Shown here in pieces: positions 22,359 through 33,859 of a stretch of DNA of 56,713 nucleotides. The DNA is taken from assembly GCA_023231475.1 (NCBI GenBank), contig JALJEE010002595.1:1-56713 (forward strand), given 5' to 3'. A model generated the notes under the pieces. It was not told the DNA's origin, ran no database searches, and saw only the letters and a program-made list of their open reading frames with translations. The translations under genes and the position numbers were made by a program. This DNA comes from Seison nebaliae (Eukaryota; Rotifera; Pararotatoria; Seisonacea; Seisonidae). Every line of letters begins with the position of its first letter. Within the stretch, counting starts at the first letter, position 1.

Positions 22359-24215
22359 TTATTGATCTTTTTTGAAGACAGTTATCGTTTCCCTCTCACA
22401 ATCATAAGCGACAAAGAGATGAATAAAGAAACAGAGTCCTCCGATCAGAACATAAATCGAATTGTAAATAATCTTCTCATTTCGAGTTAGTTGTTGTGTT
22501 TCATTCAATTGTTTCGTATAAAATAGATTGTCTTGTACTGATTGATATCCATTCGTTAAAATAGTCATTTCTCGATGACTAATGTAAAGAAAGAGACTTA
22601 TGAGAATAGTTGCGATTAATAACGGCGTTTGGATGGAAAATAGATCGATCAAAAAATTTTCACGAATATTCTCTTTGAAATAATTAATGATATATCGTAG
22701 ATTATATAATAATCGAAATATCATTACGATGGAATTTGCGAAGATGAATGATTCGATACCAAATGAAAAAAAATGAACGAAAATATAAGTCGTTCCCAGA
22801 AATATCATGGAATAAATAAATAAGACTCGCTGGTAAGATTTGAGTGATTCATTTTCAATTGACGATCGAACGAATGATTCACTTAAACCATTCAATCCGA
22901 TAATCGTCAAATAAATGACAAAACATCTCAAGAGATATGTCATTTTTTCAATGTTCTCTTCCGTTTCATATTGGAAGAGAATGCGAAGTAGAAGATTGGC
23001 ATAAGTGCAAGCATAAATCGAACAAACTAATCCACAAATATAAAGAGCTCGTTCGATTTTCGTAAATTTCTCATATAAAATTCGTGAAAGTTCATCAACA
23101 TGATTCTCATTCTTTAATTGTCTCATCTTTCCTGTAATGAGAGCGAACGCCACAAATGCATGCTCCTCTATCGGTCTGAAAATATAACGAGCGACGATTG
23201 ATGCCAAATTGGAAATGATCTCATATAAAGTCTGATCGACAGCGGAGAATGTGTTCATTGTAATCATGAAAATTTTCTCACTTTCTTCCAAAACGATTTT
23301 TATTGTATTTTGTCGTAATAAAGCGAACCATGTTCCCCAGAAATCTTTTGGTAAATAATTCTTATTTAATTGAGTTCTTTTCATTCGGAAGAAAGGGAAA
23401 GGACGTTCCTTATCTCGTACGAATAAGAAATAGAGATAATATACTAATGGAAGTGATAATGAATAAAATAATTGACCAGAACATAATATTATTAATTGAA
23501 GTCGTTGGAACGATTGATGATTCCAAAAATAAAGTGGAAGGAATATATTGATTGCTGTTTGTAACAATGTTGCAATAGATTCGACAATTATCATCAATTT
23601 CACATAATCAAAATAACGGAGAATCATCGATAACGGTTCCTGTAATAATTCACCAATTGCTGCAACGATGAAAATTATGATTGATAATTTATTGTAATAA
23701 AACAAATCTGCCGAATCTGCTGTTGTTGTTGTGATTGAGGAGAATACATAGAACCACCAAATAGGTAAGAAAATTGAGGAAATAATTATTCCAATGAAAA
23801 TGGGCAACCATGAAATATTGATGATTAATTGAATATTATTCATTCTCTTCTTTTTCTCGTCAACATCGATGGTGATTTCTTTTAAGCAATATTGTCGAAT
23901 CGGTTCTCGACTCAACGTCACGATAAGTGAATAAAGGAGCGTTAATCGAATGAAAACCGTTTCCAATATCTCTTTGTTGAGATGTTGGACAATATAAATT
24001 TTGGAAAGAAATGTTATCAAACGAAATGTGATTTGAGTCAAAATTGTGAATCTGATCGATTTGAAGATGATGGAGAACATTTGATTGCAATTTTTCCTTT
24101 CCTTCTCGCCTGCCAATTCACCAGATGATGATTGTTCGTCCTTCTTACATTCATTCTCTTCTTTTTCACGTTCACGTAATTTCTGATGATGTTTTCGATT
24201 TTTTACCTTCGACAT
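22359..24215 (-). CDS. RFT1: RFT1 family protein (dolichol-linked oligosaccharide pathway)
   Basis: Polytopic ER membrane protein needed for N-glycosylation at the Man5GlcNAc2-PP-dolichol step; whether it is itself the flippase is disputed. The single exon encodes 618 aa against about 540 in human. The extra length is a charged N-terminal tail (KLREREKEENECKKDEQ). Multiple hydrophobic helices follow. Family landmarks seen: LTLLYSLIVTLSREPIRQYC near the start, LLQEPLSMI, and FALLRQNTIKIVLEESEKIF followed by YEIISNLASIVARYIFRPIEE, which matches the highly conserved RFT1 block. It sits 242 bp downstream of VDAC on the same strand. The frame is whole. Confidence 0.93.
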   Translation of the reverse strand: MSKVKNRKHHQKLREREKEENECKKDEQSSSGELAGEKERKNCNQMFSIIFKSIRFTILTQITFRLITFLSKIYIVQHLNKEILETVFIRLTLLYSLIVTLSREPIRQYCLKEITIDVDEKKKRMNNIQLIINISWLPIFIGIIISSIFLPIWWFYVFSSITTTTADSADLFYYNKLSIIIFIVAAIGELLQEPLSMILRYFDYVKLMIIVESIATLLQTAINIFLPLYFWNHQSFQRLQLIILCSGQLFYSLSLPLVYYLYFLFVRDKERPFPFFRMKRTQLNKNYLPKDFWGTWFALLRQNTIKIVLEESEKIFMITMNTFSAVDQTLYEIISNLASIVARYIFRPIEEHAFVAFALITGKMRQLKNENHVDELSRILYEKFTKIERALYICGLVCSIYACTYANLLLRILFQYETEENIEKMTYLLRCFVIYLTIIGLNGLSESFVRSSIENESLKSYQRVLFIYSMIFLGTTYIFVHFFSFGIESFIFANSIVMIFRLLYNLRYIINYFKENIRENFLIDLFSIQTPLLIATILISLFLYISHREMTILTNGYQSVQDNLFYTKQLNETQQLTRNEKIIYNSIYVLIGGLCFFIHLFVAYDCERETITVFKKDQ

Positions 24216-24456
24216 TTCGTTGGACGGATAATAGGTAAATTTTCAAAAAAAATAAATTATAATATGATCGAACACATATTTTCTGGAAAATAATTCTGTT
24301 TGGAGAAAAAAGAGAAAAAAATGAAAAAAATATTTGAATTTTTTTTTATTTAAAAACATTTCTTCTTTCGTTCATCTGATGATGTTGTTGGAACGAAACT
24401 GAATTGTGAGAATTAATAGGAAAAAGAAATTAAATAAAAGAGTCGATTAAATTTAT

Positions 24457-25550
24457 CTAATTGTTGAATTCAAGTCCAATTCCAAAATCAATTCCTTTCC
24501 GATCGGCATTAAATATCTCAGACAATGTCACTTTCAAATCTAAGAGGAAAATTCCATAAAACGATCTGAAGAGAAAGAGAATGTGGAAACTTCTTGAAAG
24601 AGCTTGAGTGACGGAGAGTCCCATTGTACCTCCTGTTGTTAATTTCGCTTGAAATGTTGTCAATGGATTAGCTTTGTATTTGGCTGCGAAACCGACAATT
24701 GGTCGTGAGGCAGTTTGTGGATTAACCAAAATATGGAATCCTGCATCGATCTGATCATTCAACTTTTGATATACGTACGTGGTAATCTCGTTCTTATTGA
24801 AACTGTTATGGAATGGAAATGAAGAGGAGATGAATAAATGAAAGAAAATAAACATATTTCCATGAACATGCAAATCATTAGCCATGTAACCCACAGTTAA
24901 ATTATGACGTTGAATTGCATTTTCTCTCCAAACCGCTTCTCCACCAATCATCCAATCTAAAAATAATTAAAAAATTAATTATTAAATATAAAATATTTAA
25001 CTGTTGTAGGATGTTACGGCAGCAAACCGCAAAATTTGAGAAAGTATATTAACATCGGCATTCACCGTCATTGCACTATTTGAATACATATTCTTTATTG
25101 TCGCTTCTCGTCGATTTACATCGGTGATATTAGCAGACAATTCAACTGTCGTTTCTAAATCCGTTAACAATTTGTCACAGATTGCCGCCGATATCTTGTA
25201 ATTGTTATCAGATGATAACTTCTCTGTTAAGGTAATGTCTTCCATAATTTCATTAATCCAATGAAACAAGTCAAAGTAAGAAATATAACTGTGTTTGAGA
25301 CAACGATATTTTGCTTCCAAACTACCATGATTTGTTTCGTCATTCTTCTGAACGAATGTTCCTGTGAAATTCAAACCGTTTTCCGCTTTCGTCTTTACCG
25401 TCAACTTCTTCTCGGAACCATCTGCAAATGAGTAGAATGAAGAGATTAATTAGAATATTTCCAATTGGAATTGATGAAATACGAACGATATCCTTTATTG
25501 AAGAGATCTTTGCAACTCTTTGATAAATCGCTAAATTGTGGAACTCTCAT
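24457..25550 (-). CDS. VDAC: Voltage-dependent anion channel (mitochondrial porin), 6 exons
   Basis: Beta-barrel pore of the outer mitochondrial membrane. Exons on the minus strand: 25550-25487, 25421-25305, 25238-25002, 24956-24854, 24802-24591, 24539-24457, giving 271 aa (human VDAC1 283). The N-terminal helix reads PQFSDLSKSCKDLFNKGY, then LTVKTKAENGLNFTG, GSLEAKY, and the conserved C-terminal strand GIDFGIGLEFNN. Each exon join restores an alternating beta-strand pattern, and several introns follow phase-1 codons. The sequence is rather divergent in the middle strands (about residues 60-120), and the short gap after LEAKY relative to human may be a real deletion. An acceptor-like tract ending tatcag lies seven bases before the ATG. 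Confidence 0.94.
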
Positions 25551-26020
25551 TCTGCCTCTGATAAAAGAAATGATATTTTGATGATTTTTTTAAAATTTCC
25601 TATTTCTGGTAATACATGCTCATTACATGATAAGCTTATATTTCATTCATTGTCAATTAAGTAATAAATTTGTATTTCGATTTATACGAAAGAAAAATCG
25701 AAGAAAAATTTTAAATTTTTAAATTCATTTTTTTCTCACAGTCATTTTGTCAGTCATTAAATGGTATTAAATAATTTAGAAAATTATCTTTAATGGATAT
25801 TATAAGTTTATAAAGAAAAATTGTCGAACAAGAAGAATTATTGAAAAGGAAAAATAAACAGATTAGAAGTGTAAGAAAGGGAGAGAAAGAAACAGTAAAG
25901 AATGAATTGAATTGGAATAGAGAGTGACATTGTGAAGAGAGACAAATTGAAAAAATATCTTGAAATTTATAATTTTACTAAAATTTGAATATGATCACAT
26001 GTAGTTCGTTTGAATTTAAA
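25551..26020. other. Intergenic spacer, AT-rich
   Basis: A 470-bp spacer between the RhoGAP stop and the VDAC start. I see no gene or repeat in it; it presumably holds the RhoGAP 3' end and the VDAC promoter. Confidence 0.5.
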
Positions 26021-29000
26021 TTACATTTTAATTGTGACGTTATCATTGTGCAAACACAACTTCCTTCTGTCCACACTCAATGGTGGTGGAGTTATTCGCG
26101 AATGTTTCGAACGATTCAAACGATGATGTTTACCATTCTGAATATTACTTTCATCTGATGGCTGATAATTCTCTTTATCGTCAAAACATGATTGTTTATT
26201 GACCTTGGACGTTGTGGCGGAAATGGATGAGAGAGGTGGTCGATCTGATTTGAGATTATGTCTCCGATTTCTCAAATTGTTAGGCGTGTGTGTCAATGTG
26301 CCTGGGGATGAAATAGAAAAAGATGGAGAAAAATTAAAAGAATAAAATTGATTACCAGCTTCGAAGATATCATTGAAAGCGATATCTAATGATTTCGTCA
26401 TTTTTTTCGGACACGTCTTCCCAAAATTCTCTTTCTTACATTTGAATTTTGTATCACGTTTCAAAGAGACGAGACGAGATTCATTTGAGAACTGAGATCG
26501 TCTATTTTGATATTTATTATTATAAGAATTAATTGGCGTTCGACAATTCATTTTTGACGTTCGTTGAATATTCGATGATGTTTCCGATCTTTCTGTTAAT
26601 TTCACTTGACTATTCCTCGCTTTCCGATTTAAACAACTTCCATCCTTCAAATTTTGACTTCGTCTCAACACTGTTGTCACACCTGGTGTCAATTCAGTCG
26701 ATGTAGTATGATGACAAACAGATGAATTATTAAATAACGGTTTTCTCAATTGTTGTTGTTGTTGTTTAGTAACAGTTGTAGTAGATGAAGAAGCAGAAGA
26801 TGATAATTGTGTTTCATTTGTCTTCATCTTTTCTCCATGTCTTCGTCCATGATAACGATGTTGTTTATGTTTATCATTTGAATGTGATTCTTCAATCATC
26901 GCTTGATTTAATGGATCAGTTGATGATGCGATTGATAATAAACTCTCTTTATTTCTCTTCAATTTCTTCATTTCATTTAATCGTTTCGACGTTTTCCCAC
27001 TCGATGAATATGTCGTCATTGTTCCGATGGAGGAAGTGGATGTTGATGAACTTCCAGATGATTTCTCTTTCGATAAATAAATCGATTTTGATGATTTCTT
27101 CTCATATGAATGTTCATTTGGTGATTTTTTCTCTCCAATTGGTGGTCGTTTGGGAGTCATAGATTGTTCCTGAAGTACAGGAAATGGAACAGTCACTTTC
27201 TTGGGAACAAATTTTGGATGAGGAGGAATTGGTGGTGGAGGATGTAATGTATTCGTTGAAGAATTATCGTACGTTTTCTTTGTCGAAATATTTTCCGATA
27301 AAAATTTTTTATTTGTTATCGTTCCAATTGTCTTCATCTTGTTCGCTGAAGGTGTATCAGATTTTTGATTATTATAATAATTTTCAGAATCATTCTCTAA
27401 CGACTTCTTCGTATGATGATGAGAATGATGACGATGATGTGGACGATGATGATGATGGTGATGATAATAAGAATTGTTTGATCTATTTCCTTCAACAGGA
27501 CGAAGATTTCCATGACAAATGATCTCCTCATCCATTGGGAAATGAGCATCGAATTTCTTCAAATCCTTTTTCTTCTTCTTTTCATCTTCACCTTTCTTCC
27601 TCTTTTCTATTCTTTCTCTCTCATTCGATGAGACAACAACATCAGAATTCAATCTACTTCTACCTAATCGTTTTTCTTCAAAACAAGATTGATCCATTTG
27701 TAATGTTGCATTTAATGACTTCTTTCTCTTATTCTCACTCATTCCCAATAATCGTTTCGATTGTTGCTGTTGTTGTTGTTGAGCAGGTGGTTTTTGAGCG
27801 AAGTTGTTTGTCGATTTTTTATCGAGAACATTTCGAGTATTTATTGATTTGTGGTTGAAACGATTCAATAATTTCGAGAATTTCGATTGATTCGAATCGA
27901 AGAAAGAATGTTTATTTCGATTCAACATCTTTTCATTCTTCTTATAAATATCGACACTGGTGGAACGACGAGAATTTTTCGAAAATATTGAAGTAATTGG
28001 TCTATGTCGAACAATTGTCGAATTCGAATTCAACAAATTTTCATTTTCTTCTTTATTCGATTTCTCTTCTTGCTCCTGTTGTTGTTGTCGTTGTTGATGA
28101 TGATGATAAAGAATGTTATTGGAATATAATCGATTTTGATAATAATCATCATAAAATCGTTTGTCGACAGGCGATGTTGAAGAAGCGGATGACATAGGTG
28201 ATGTAGACGTTCCTTTGAAACAGAGAGAAGACATCGCTTGTCTTGTCTGATCCATAATAGAGCCAGTGGAGGCTGCACTAATCGTTGAACAATCACGACG
28301 ATTAGGTGAAGGAATAAATTTTCGAAATCTTTTCTTGATCGATTGAGATAAATCATTTTGTTTCAAGAATGATGATGATGATGATGATGTTGTTGTTGTT
28401 GTTGTTGTTGACATGTCATTGGAATGTAATCCGATTGAAGAAATTTGTGAAATTTCAGTTGGTTCATTCTCATCCTGATTTGTTGTCGTCATCATTGTCG
28501 ATGTTATTTGATCATTCGTTTTCGTTTTCTTTTGTTTTTGTTGTTGTTCATGCTTTTGACGGAGATAAGGAAAATCAATTCGTTGATCAATATTCTTAAT
28601 CATTACCGGTTGATTAATAGATAATTGATGTTTCTGTCTTATCGAACTTTTTGGACATTTGTCTGGTAACACACAATTTTTATTTAATTTATATTTCGAT
28701 TGTTCACCGATCGTTTTCGAAGAATCAATTTCATTCTGATTTTTCTTCTTCGTCTTATTCAGTCCAAATTCTGTAAATGTTACGTCTAATGAATTTTCTT
28801 GTTCTTCGAAATCTTTCCTAGATTTGTGTCGTCTCAATCGTTGATCGATCTGATTTCTCGGAATGAGAGTACGACGACCAATTGGATATTTGAGATTCTC
28901 TTGATCTTCTACATCTCTCTCACTCGTCAATTTCTCCACTTGATGATATCGATTAGGTGTTATTAATGAAGTTTGATTGATGGAGAGTCGTTGTTTCATC

Positions 29001-31151
29001 ATCAACTTTTTCGGTTGTTGTTCTTGTTGGTCGTTATTGGATGAACAATCGATGGAATCGGTGACATTTAATCGATCATTAAATGTAGAACATTTGGAAG
29101 AACAACTCGATTTATCTCCATAATAACTTCGATTATTCGAAGCGAATGGCAACGAATGATCAACAGATCCAGATCGACGTTTAAATTTTTGTGTGACAGT
29201 GGCAACGGCAATATTATAAAAATTCTTCAAAGACGCTTTCCTTCGTTGACTCGTATCATGAGATGAGATGAACATCGATTTATTCTTTGAAGAATGACGA
29301 TGATCATTTAATTGTTCGTCTATTAAATTATATTCTTCTGCTAATTGTCTGGGGAGATATCCCAATAATTTCGAATTCTCAATCAACCAAGTAATAATGG
29401 CCACCGTTTTATGAATGTGTAAAGCAGCCGTATTCGTTGAGGATGTTTGATGATCATTTCCTCCAGAACTGGCCGTACTCGTTTTTTGTTTATGTCCAAT
29501 ATTCTCATGAGAATCATCGGTTATGGTGGGAGCTAAACAAATTGCGATAGCTTTGGCATTCATTCGATTTTTCGATTCACTCGCTATTTGATTGAAACAA
29601 TCCATCATATAACAGAATGAATGAAGATAATATTGTGGCAACAGACAACAGAGACACAACAACAAATTTGGGAAAATTGTTATTTCCGAATTATTCTTCA
29701 ATTGATGTTGCTCTCTCGTATCATCAGATGAATGTCGACAAGAATTAATATTCAGATCGACATAACCATTTGATAATGTAATACATGGTAACATTAAATC
29801 CATCAATATCTTGGGTAAGATAGGAGGATTAAGTTGTCGAATGAAATCTTTCACTATCGCTCCCACATGAATACTGGTAAAGATGAAATCATTCATTTTC
29901 ACTTTATCTAATTGAGGAAATTCCATTTGAGTCGATTCATCATCTCCATCATCATTATTTGTTTTATTAGAAAAGTTGGAAGAGATGGAAATAACATCGA
30001 CCAATTCTTTCCGTTTCTCAAGATTTGGAATGTTCACCGATTGAATGGAAGTTGGCGTTATTGGATCTGGCATTTTTCGCTCGTGATCGTCAGTCGATCT
30101 CAAATCTCCACAATCATCACCATCTTCATCCATCACATTCTCATTCTTCTTATTCTCTTTCAACGAACCGACAGATGAGGACTTTCTTTCGATAATCGAC
30201 TTCTCATATGAATTCACCAATCTTTCGATAATATTCTGAAAGAATTTGATTGAATAGAACAAATAATTATAAAACTAAACCATTAATTTTATCGATTTAT
30301 CCTGTGTCGATTGTTTTCGAAATGTTCCCACTTCCGTATCATTTCTCAATAAATAATCAAACGCCAATCGAAGATGCCTAAAAAATTTTATTGAAAAAAA
30401 TCGTCGATGATATATCGAAAAAATAATTTGAAATTTAACATTGGCACATAAACTTCAACTCCATTCGATAATAATAATTTCGTTGTTCGATAATTGTCCA
30501 ACTTCCTCACTTGATTTTTCTCTTTGTTATTCTTTGTGATCTGAAATAATGAGAATTATTAAAGACAATTATACGATTAATATATAAGATGAATTAAGTA
30601 ACATTTAATCGATAAGATTTTTGTGGATTCTTCGACAAATGTTCCTCGCTAAGACATTTATTCCGTTTCTTATAACTCTGATTGATATAGGATTGGGCGG
30701 CGTTAGGAATATTGTAAAATGGAAATTTGAGGAGCATATCCGAACAATTCATTTGAGGATGCAACAACATATTTCCGTATAACAAAGAGAATTCTTTATC
30801 GAAATTTTTCATATTCAATCGAACGACAATCGACGGTTTAACATTCTGATGATTCATAACAGAATCATTCTTCCCACTTGTCGAACATATTGATGACGAT
30901 GTCGTACCAGTCGATGACGATGTCGATGCGACAAATGAAGAATTGTTCTTCAATAAATTATTGTTGTTGTTGTTGTGATTGGAAGAGGAGAGAATAGTCG
31001 TTGTATTTGATTGACAGAAATCGTCAGAATACAATTGAACTGTCCGATCTCCCAACAGTTTGTAAATGGCACATCGTAATCTCACATAATCACATTGGAC
31101 AGCGTGTTGATTGGAGAGAGATAAAATTAAACTATTTATGTTCTCTTTCAT
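26021..31151 (-). CDS. ARHGAP11/ARHGAP19-like RhoGAP with long disordered tail
   Basis: Rho-family GTPase activator. Exons on the minus strand: 31151-30603, 30540-30440, 30377-30281, 30235-26356 and 26301-26021, giving 1635 aa (1653 if the last 54-bp intron is retained). N terminus: CDYVRLRCAIYKLLGD, as in ARHGAP11. The RhoGAP domain is spread over exons 2-4: TFRKQST holds the position of the catalytic arginine (loop GxFRxSG in relatives), then IVKDFIRQLNPPILP and MNAKAIAICLAPTI, the usual NKM-x-NLA-x-x-FAP block in divergent form. The domain is interrupted by acidic and Ser-rich inserts. The tail of over 1000 residues is low complexity, with His runs, a CAT/CAA-rich segment near 28366-28410, and Lys/Ser tracts. 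The motif RKASLKNFYNIAVATVTQKF resembles the segment after the GAP domain in ARHGAP11A. ARHGAP11/19 proteins act in mitosis and cytokinesis. Confidence 0.88.
28366..28410 (-). repeat. Trinucleotide runs in the RhoGAP tail
   Basis: A gat run followed by a gtt run on the plus strand, coding for Thr then Ser homopolymers on the minus strand. A similar cat/gat-rich segment near 27415-27470 codes for a His-rich tract. These are coding microsatellites. Confidence 0.75.
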
Positions 31152-32077
31152 CTTCTCTCTTTGAATAATTTAAATCGCATTCATTTAACTCTTCTCAATT
31201 ACCAATCAACTCCATTGGTGTGATTTACGAAAACAGCTAACAAAAAAAAACTTCTATGAACAATTTGGACAACTAAAAGAAAATCACTTACGCTTAAATT
31301 CGAAAAACCGCCAAATGAAAATATTTACTAAATCCCTTTCAAATCACCTCTCTTTCACATGTACTGCAACTGCTATTAATGACAGAATTAAATTGAAACG
31401 TAATACTGTTACATGTCCCTCTCCATCCGTCATAAGAGAACTTAAAAAAATAATTTTAGGAAACTTAATGAAATTTTTCCTTCAAGTCAATTTTGAATAT
31501 AATAATTTCAACAAATGGAAGTCAATTTCAGACACTTCGATGAGAAATGTAATTGAATGACAGTTCTTGTATTTAACACTTTTTGGAGGATTGTTCTTAA
31601 AATTTAATTTTTTCCTATTGTTACTCATGTACTTCAATATCCATCGGACATTCATCCTAAAATAATTCCTTAAATTTGTTCCATAACATTACCGACTTCG
31701 ATATTCTCCTTCCTTTCTAATGAACATGTAAAGAATTTCCATTCGAAATTAATTCAAAATATTTCTTACAAAAATGTTTCGAACTTTCTTCTCGTCTCCA
31801 AATCTCGTGAATTTCCTCATTCGAATAAAAATAAGTTACGATGAAATCTTACGGAAATTAGACATTTCCAACCCAAACACTAAAGTTCATTATTAAATTT
31901 TTTCAGAACATTCCCAAAATGCTTATTTGTATCTGACAAATTATATTTGTGCAATTTGAGTTTTTTTTACTTGATATTTGTCCGATAGAAAAATGTTGGT
32001 TATCTTGGACTTAGATATAGTTTTCGCGTTAATATAAATGTCAAGCTGATAATTTTTTTTATAATTATTCATTAAAG
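31152..32077. promoter_or_regulatory. Intergenic region between divergent genes
   Basis: The RhoGAP gene (-) and the claudin-like gene (+) start at its two ends, 926 bp apart, so it probably contains both promoters. An 81-codon open frame at 31315-31560 has no motif I recognise and is likely chance. A poly-T tract followed by attaaag precedes the claudin-like ATG directly. Confidence 0.45.
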
Positions 32078-32815
32078 ATGTACCACAAAATACCCATTAT
32101 AATTCTTATGACATTTCTCATCATTTTGTCCTTACTTCTATTAATATCATTAACCAGCAATGAATGGTGGGTAGCGGTTGAACCACATCGTTTTTCCAAC
32201 GTTGGTTTAACTCGAGTTTGCTTCAATCGATATCGCCATTGGTACGACTATTATGGGAAAATATATGATGGTTGTTGGCGATTCTGGTCACCGGAAGTGG
32301 AGAAATTAACCGATTGGATATTAAGACCATGGTTTCGAGTACTGATATTTATGGTAATAATCTCATTTCTCTTATCAATTGTCAGTCTGACTCTTACTCT
32401 TCTCTATCATCTCAAAGTGAAATATCGTCAAACTAAAATTGTTCGAATCATTGCGATTCTCATCAATTTGATTTTCCCCATATTATTGACAACTATCATT
32501 ATATTTGCTGTTCGAGCGAAAGATCGTGATTGGATGCCGAGACACGAGAAAAATTTCTATGGATGGTCTTATGGCGTATGTGTTGCTGCAACATTCGTTT
32601 CATTATTCCTCTCAGTTTACGTATTACTGTTCTATAAAGTGATTTATCATGAAGACTTTCCAGGTGATATTGCTCTTTATCGATCTGAACCAGATCATAA
32701 AATGACTCAAATGAAAATGCAACTAAATCCAAATTTAAAGACTGAATTATATATGAGACCACCTTCATCCAACATAACAGTAGACAACAATTATTCAAAA
32801 ATACCTTACAAGTAA
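32078..32815 (+). CDS. Claudin-like four-transmembrane protein
   Basis: A 245-aa single-exon protein with four hydrophobic helices (about residues 7-27, 88-110, 123-145 and 166-190) and a first extracellular loop holding NEWWV, GLTRVCFN and DGCWRFW, the arthropod form of the W-x(n)-GLW-C-C claudin/PMP22 signature. Such proteins seal septate junctions or shape membrane channels. The C-terminal tail is cytoplasmic and lacks an obvious PDZ-binding end (it ends KIPYK). The start codon follows directly after an acceptor-like attaaag. The closest family member is not assigned. Confidence 0.85.
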   Translation: MYHKIPIIILMTFLIILSLLLLISLTSNEWWVAVEPHRFSNVGLTRVCFNRYRHWYDYYGKIYDGCWRFWSPEVEKLTDWILRPWFRVLIFMVIISFLLSIVSLTLTLLYHLKVKYRQTKIVRIIAILINLIFPILLTTIIIFAVRAKDRDWMPRHEKNFYGWSYGVCVAATFVSLFLSVYVLLFYKVIYHEDFPGDIALYRSEPDHKMTQMKMQLNPNLKTELYMRPPSSNITVDNNYSKIPYK

Positions 32816-33859
32816 AACGAATATTTCAATTCTATTATCTGTAAATAATCCACCATTCCGTTTTACCATTTGCTTCAATCGTTCTTCATTTATATTATTC
32901 TAATCATATGCTTCATTATTGACAATGACTAGTAATCTGATGATTCTCAATAAATTCCAATCTCAAGAAGTTTTTTTAAACGTTTTTTTAAATTAATTAT
33001 TATGAATAAAAATATTTTCGGTTTAAAATAAAGAATATTAAGTACGAAGAAAATTAAAAATTACAATGGTATAACAAGGAAAATTTCCGAAAACTAATAT
33101 TTCAAATTATTTTTTCGTCTATTGTACATAAGACTTCGAGATGGTCGCTCACTCGATTGTAAAATTCACTTTGAGCGAGAAAAGTCCAACTTTCTCATTG
33201 TGCAACAAACAATATTCACAGTCAGTTAATTTATATATATACCTATACCTACATACAATTATAATTACACAACATTTATACAAATGTACCACCCAAATAG
33301 AAGATCAAATCGTATACCGATTGGTGAAATCGGTATGTTTACTATCTACTATAAAATCAACTAACATTGAAATAATTTTGGTATGTCAATAATGTTGTTT
33401 GATTTATCGAATTAATGTCAAAACAAAACCTACTGCTTTCATTTAGTTGTCCACTGAACTTGTAAAATTGTAAGTAAAATTTTCTTTAATATAACTATAT
33501 GTCGTTGTATATCTCGTATATCGTATATAACTCTTTCTTATTCACGAAACCGAACTTTCGATTTAACGTAACTCATTAATACGTAAAACTCTATTATTTT
33601 ATTTTTAAATTCTATATTAAAATATTCATTATATTGTATTCTAGGATTTAAAGTTTCTTAATATTATAATTAAATTATAATATTTAATTATTAAAATACT
33701 TAAATTTAACTCTTGTTAGTTAAAGCTTTTTTAAATTACTTCCTAAATTATTTCACCATAGTTATAAAGTAAAAGCAGAGATATTTTATAAATTGGAAGA
33801 CGAAGCTTGTGAACATAACATATTTTTTTTAGATTGAAATAAAACTACAAATTGCATCA
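32816..33859. other. Intergenic region, 1 kb
   Basis: Strongly AT-rich. An 83-codon open frame at 33141-33392 has no motif I recognise. A pyrimidine tract ending tttag at 33823-33832 lies about 28 bases before the MetRS start codon and looks like a splice acceptor. Confidence 0.45.

Noticed and set aside
26785-28599. Series of plus-strand frames opposite the RhoGAP gene
   Set aside because: They are antisense shadows of a low-complexity coding exon; composition (Ser/Val/Asp/Leu runs) mirrors the trinucleotide repeats.
32499-32798. 99-codon minus-strand frame over the claudin-like gene
   Set aside because: It is antisense to a frame with clear claudin landmarks.
33141-33392. 83-codon plus-strand frame before MetRS
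   Set aside because: No motif, poor composition and inside an AT-rich spacer; not enough to call a gene.
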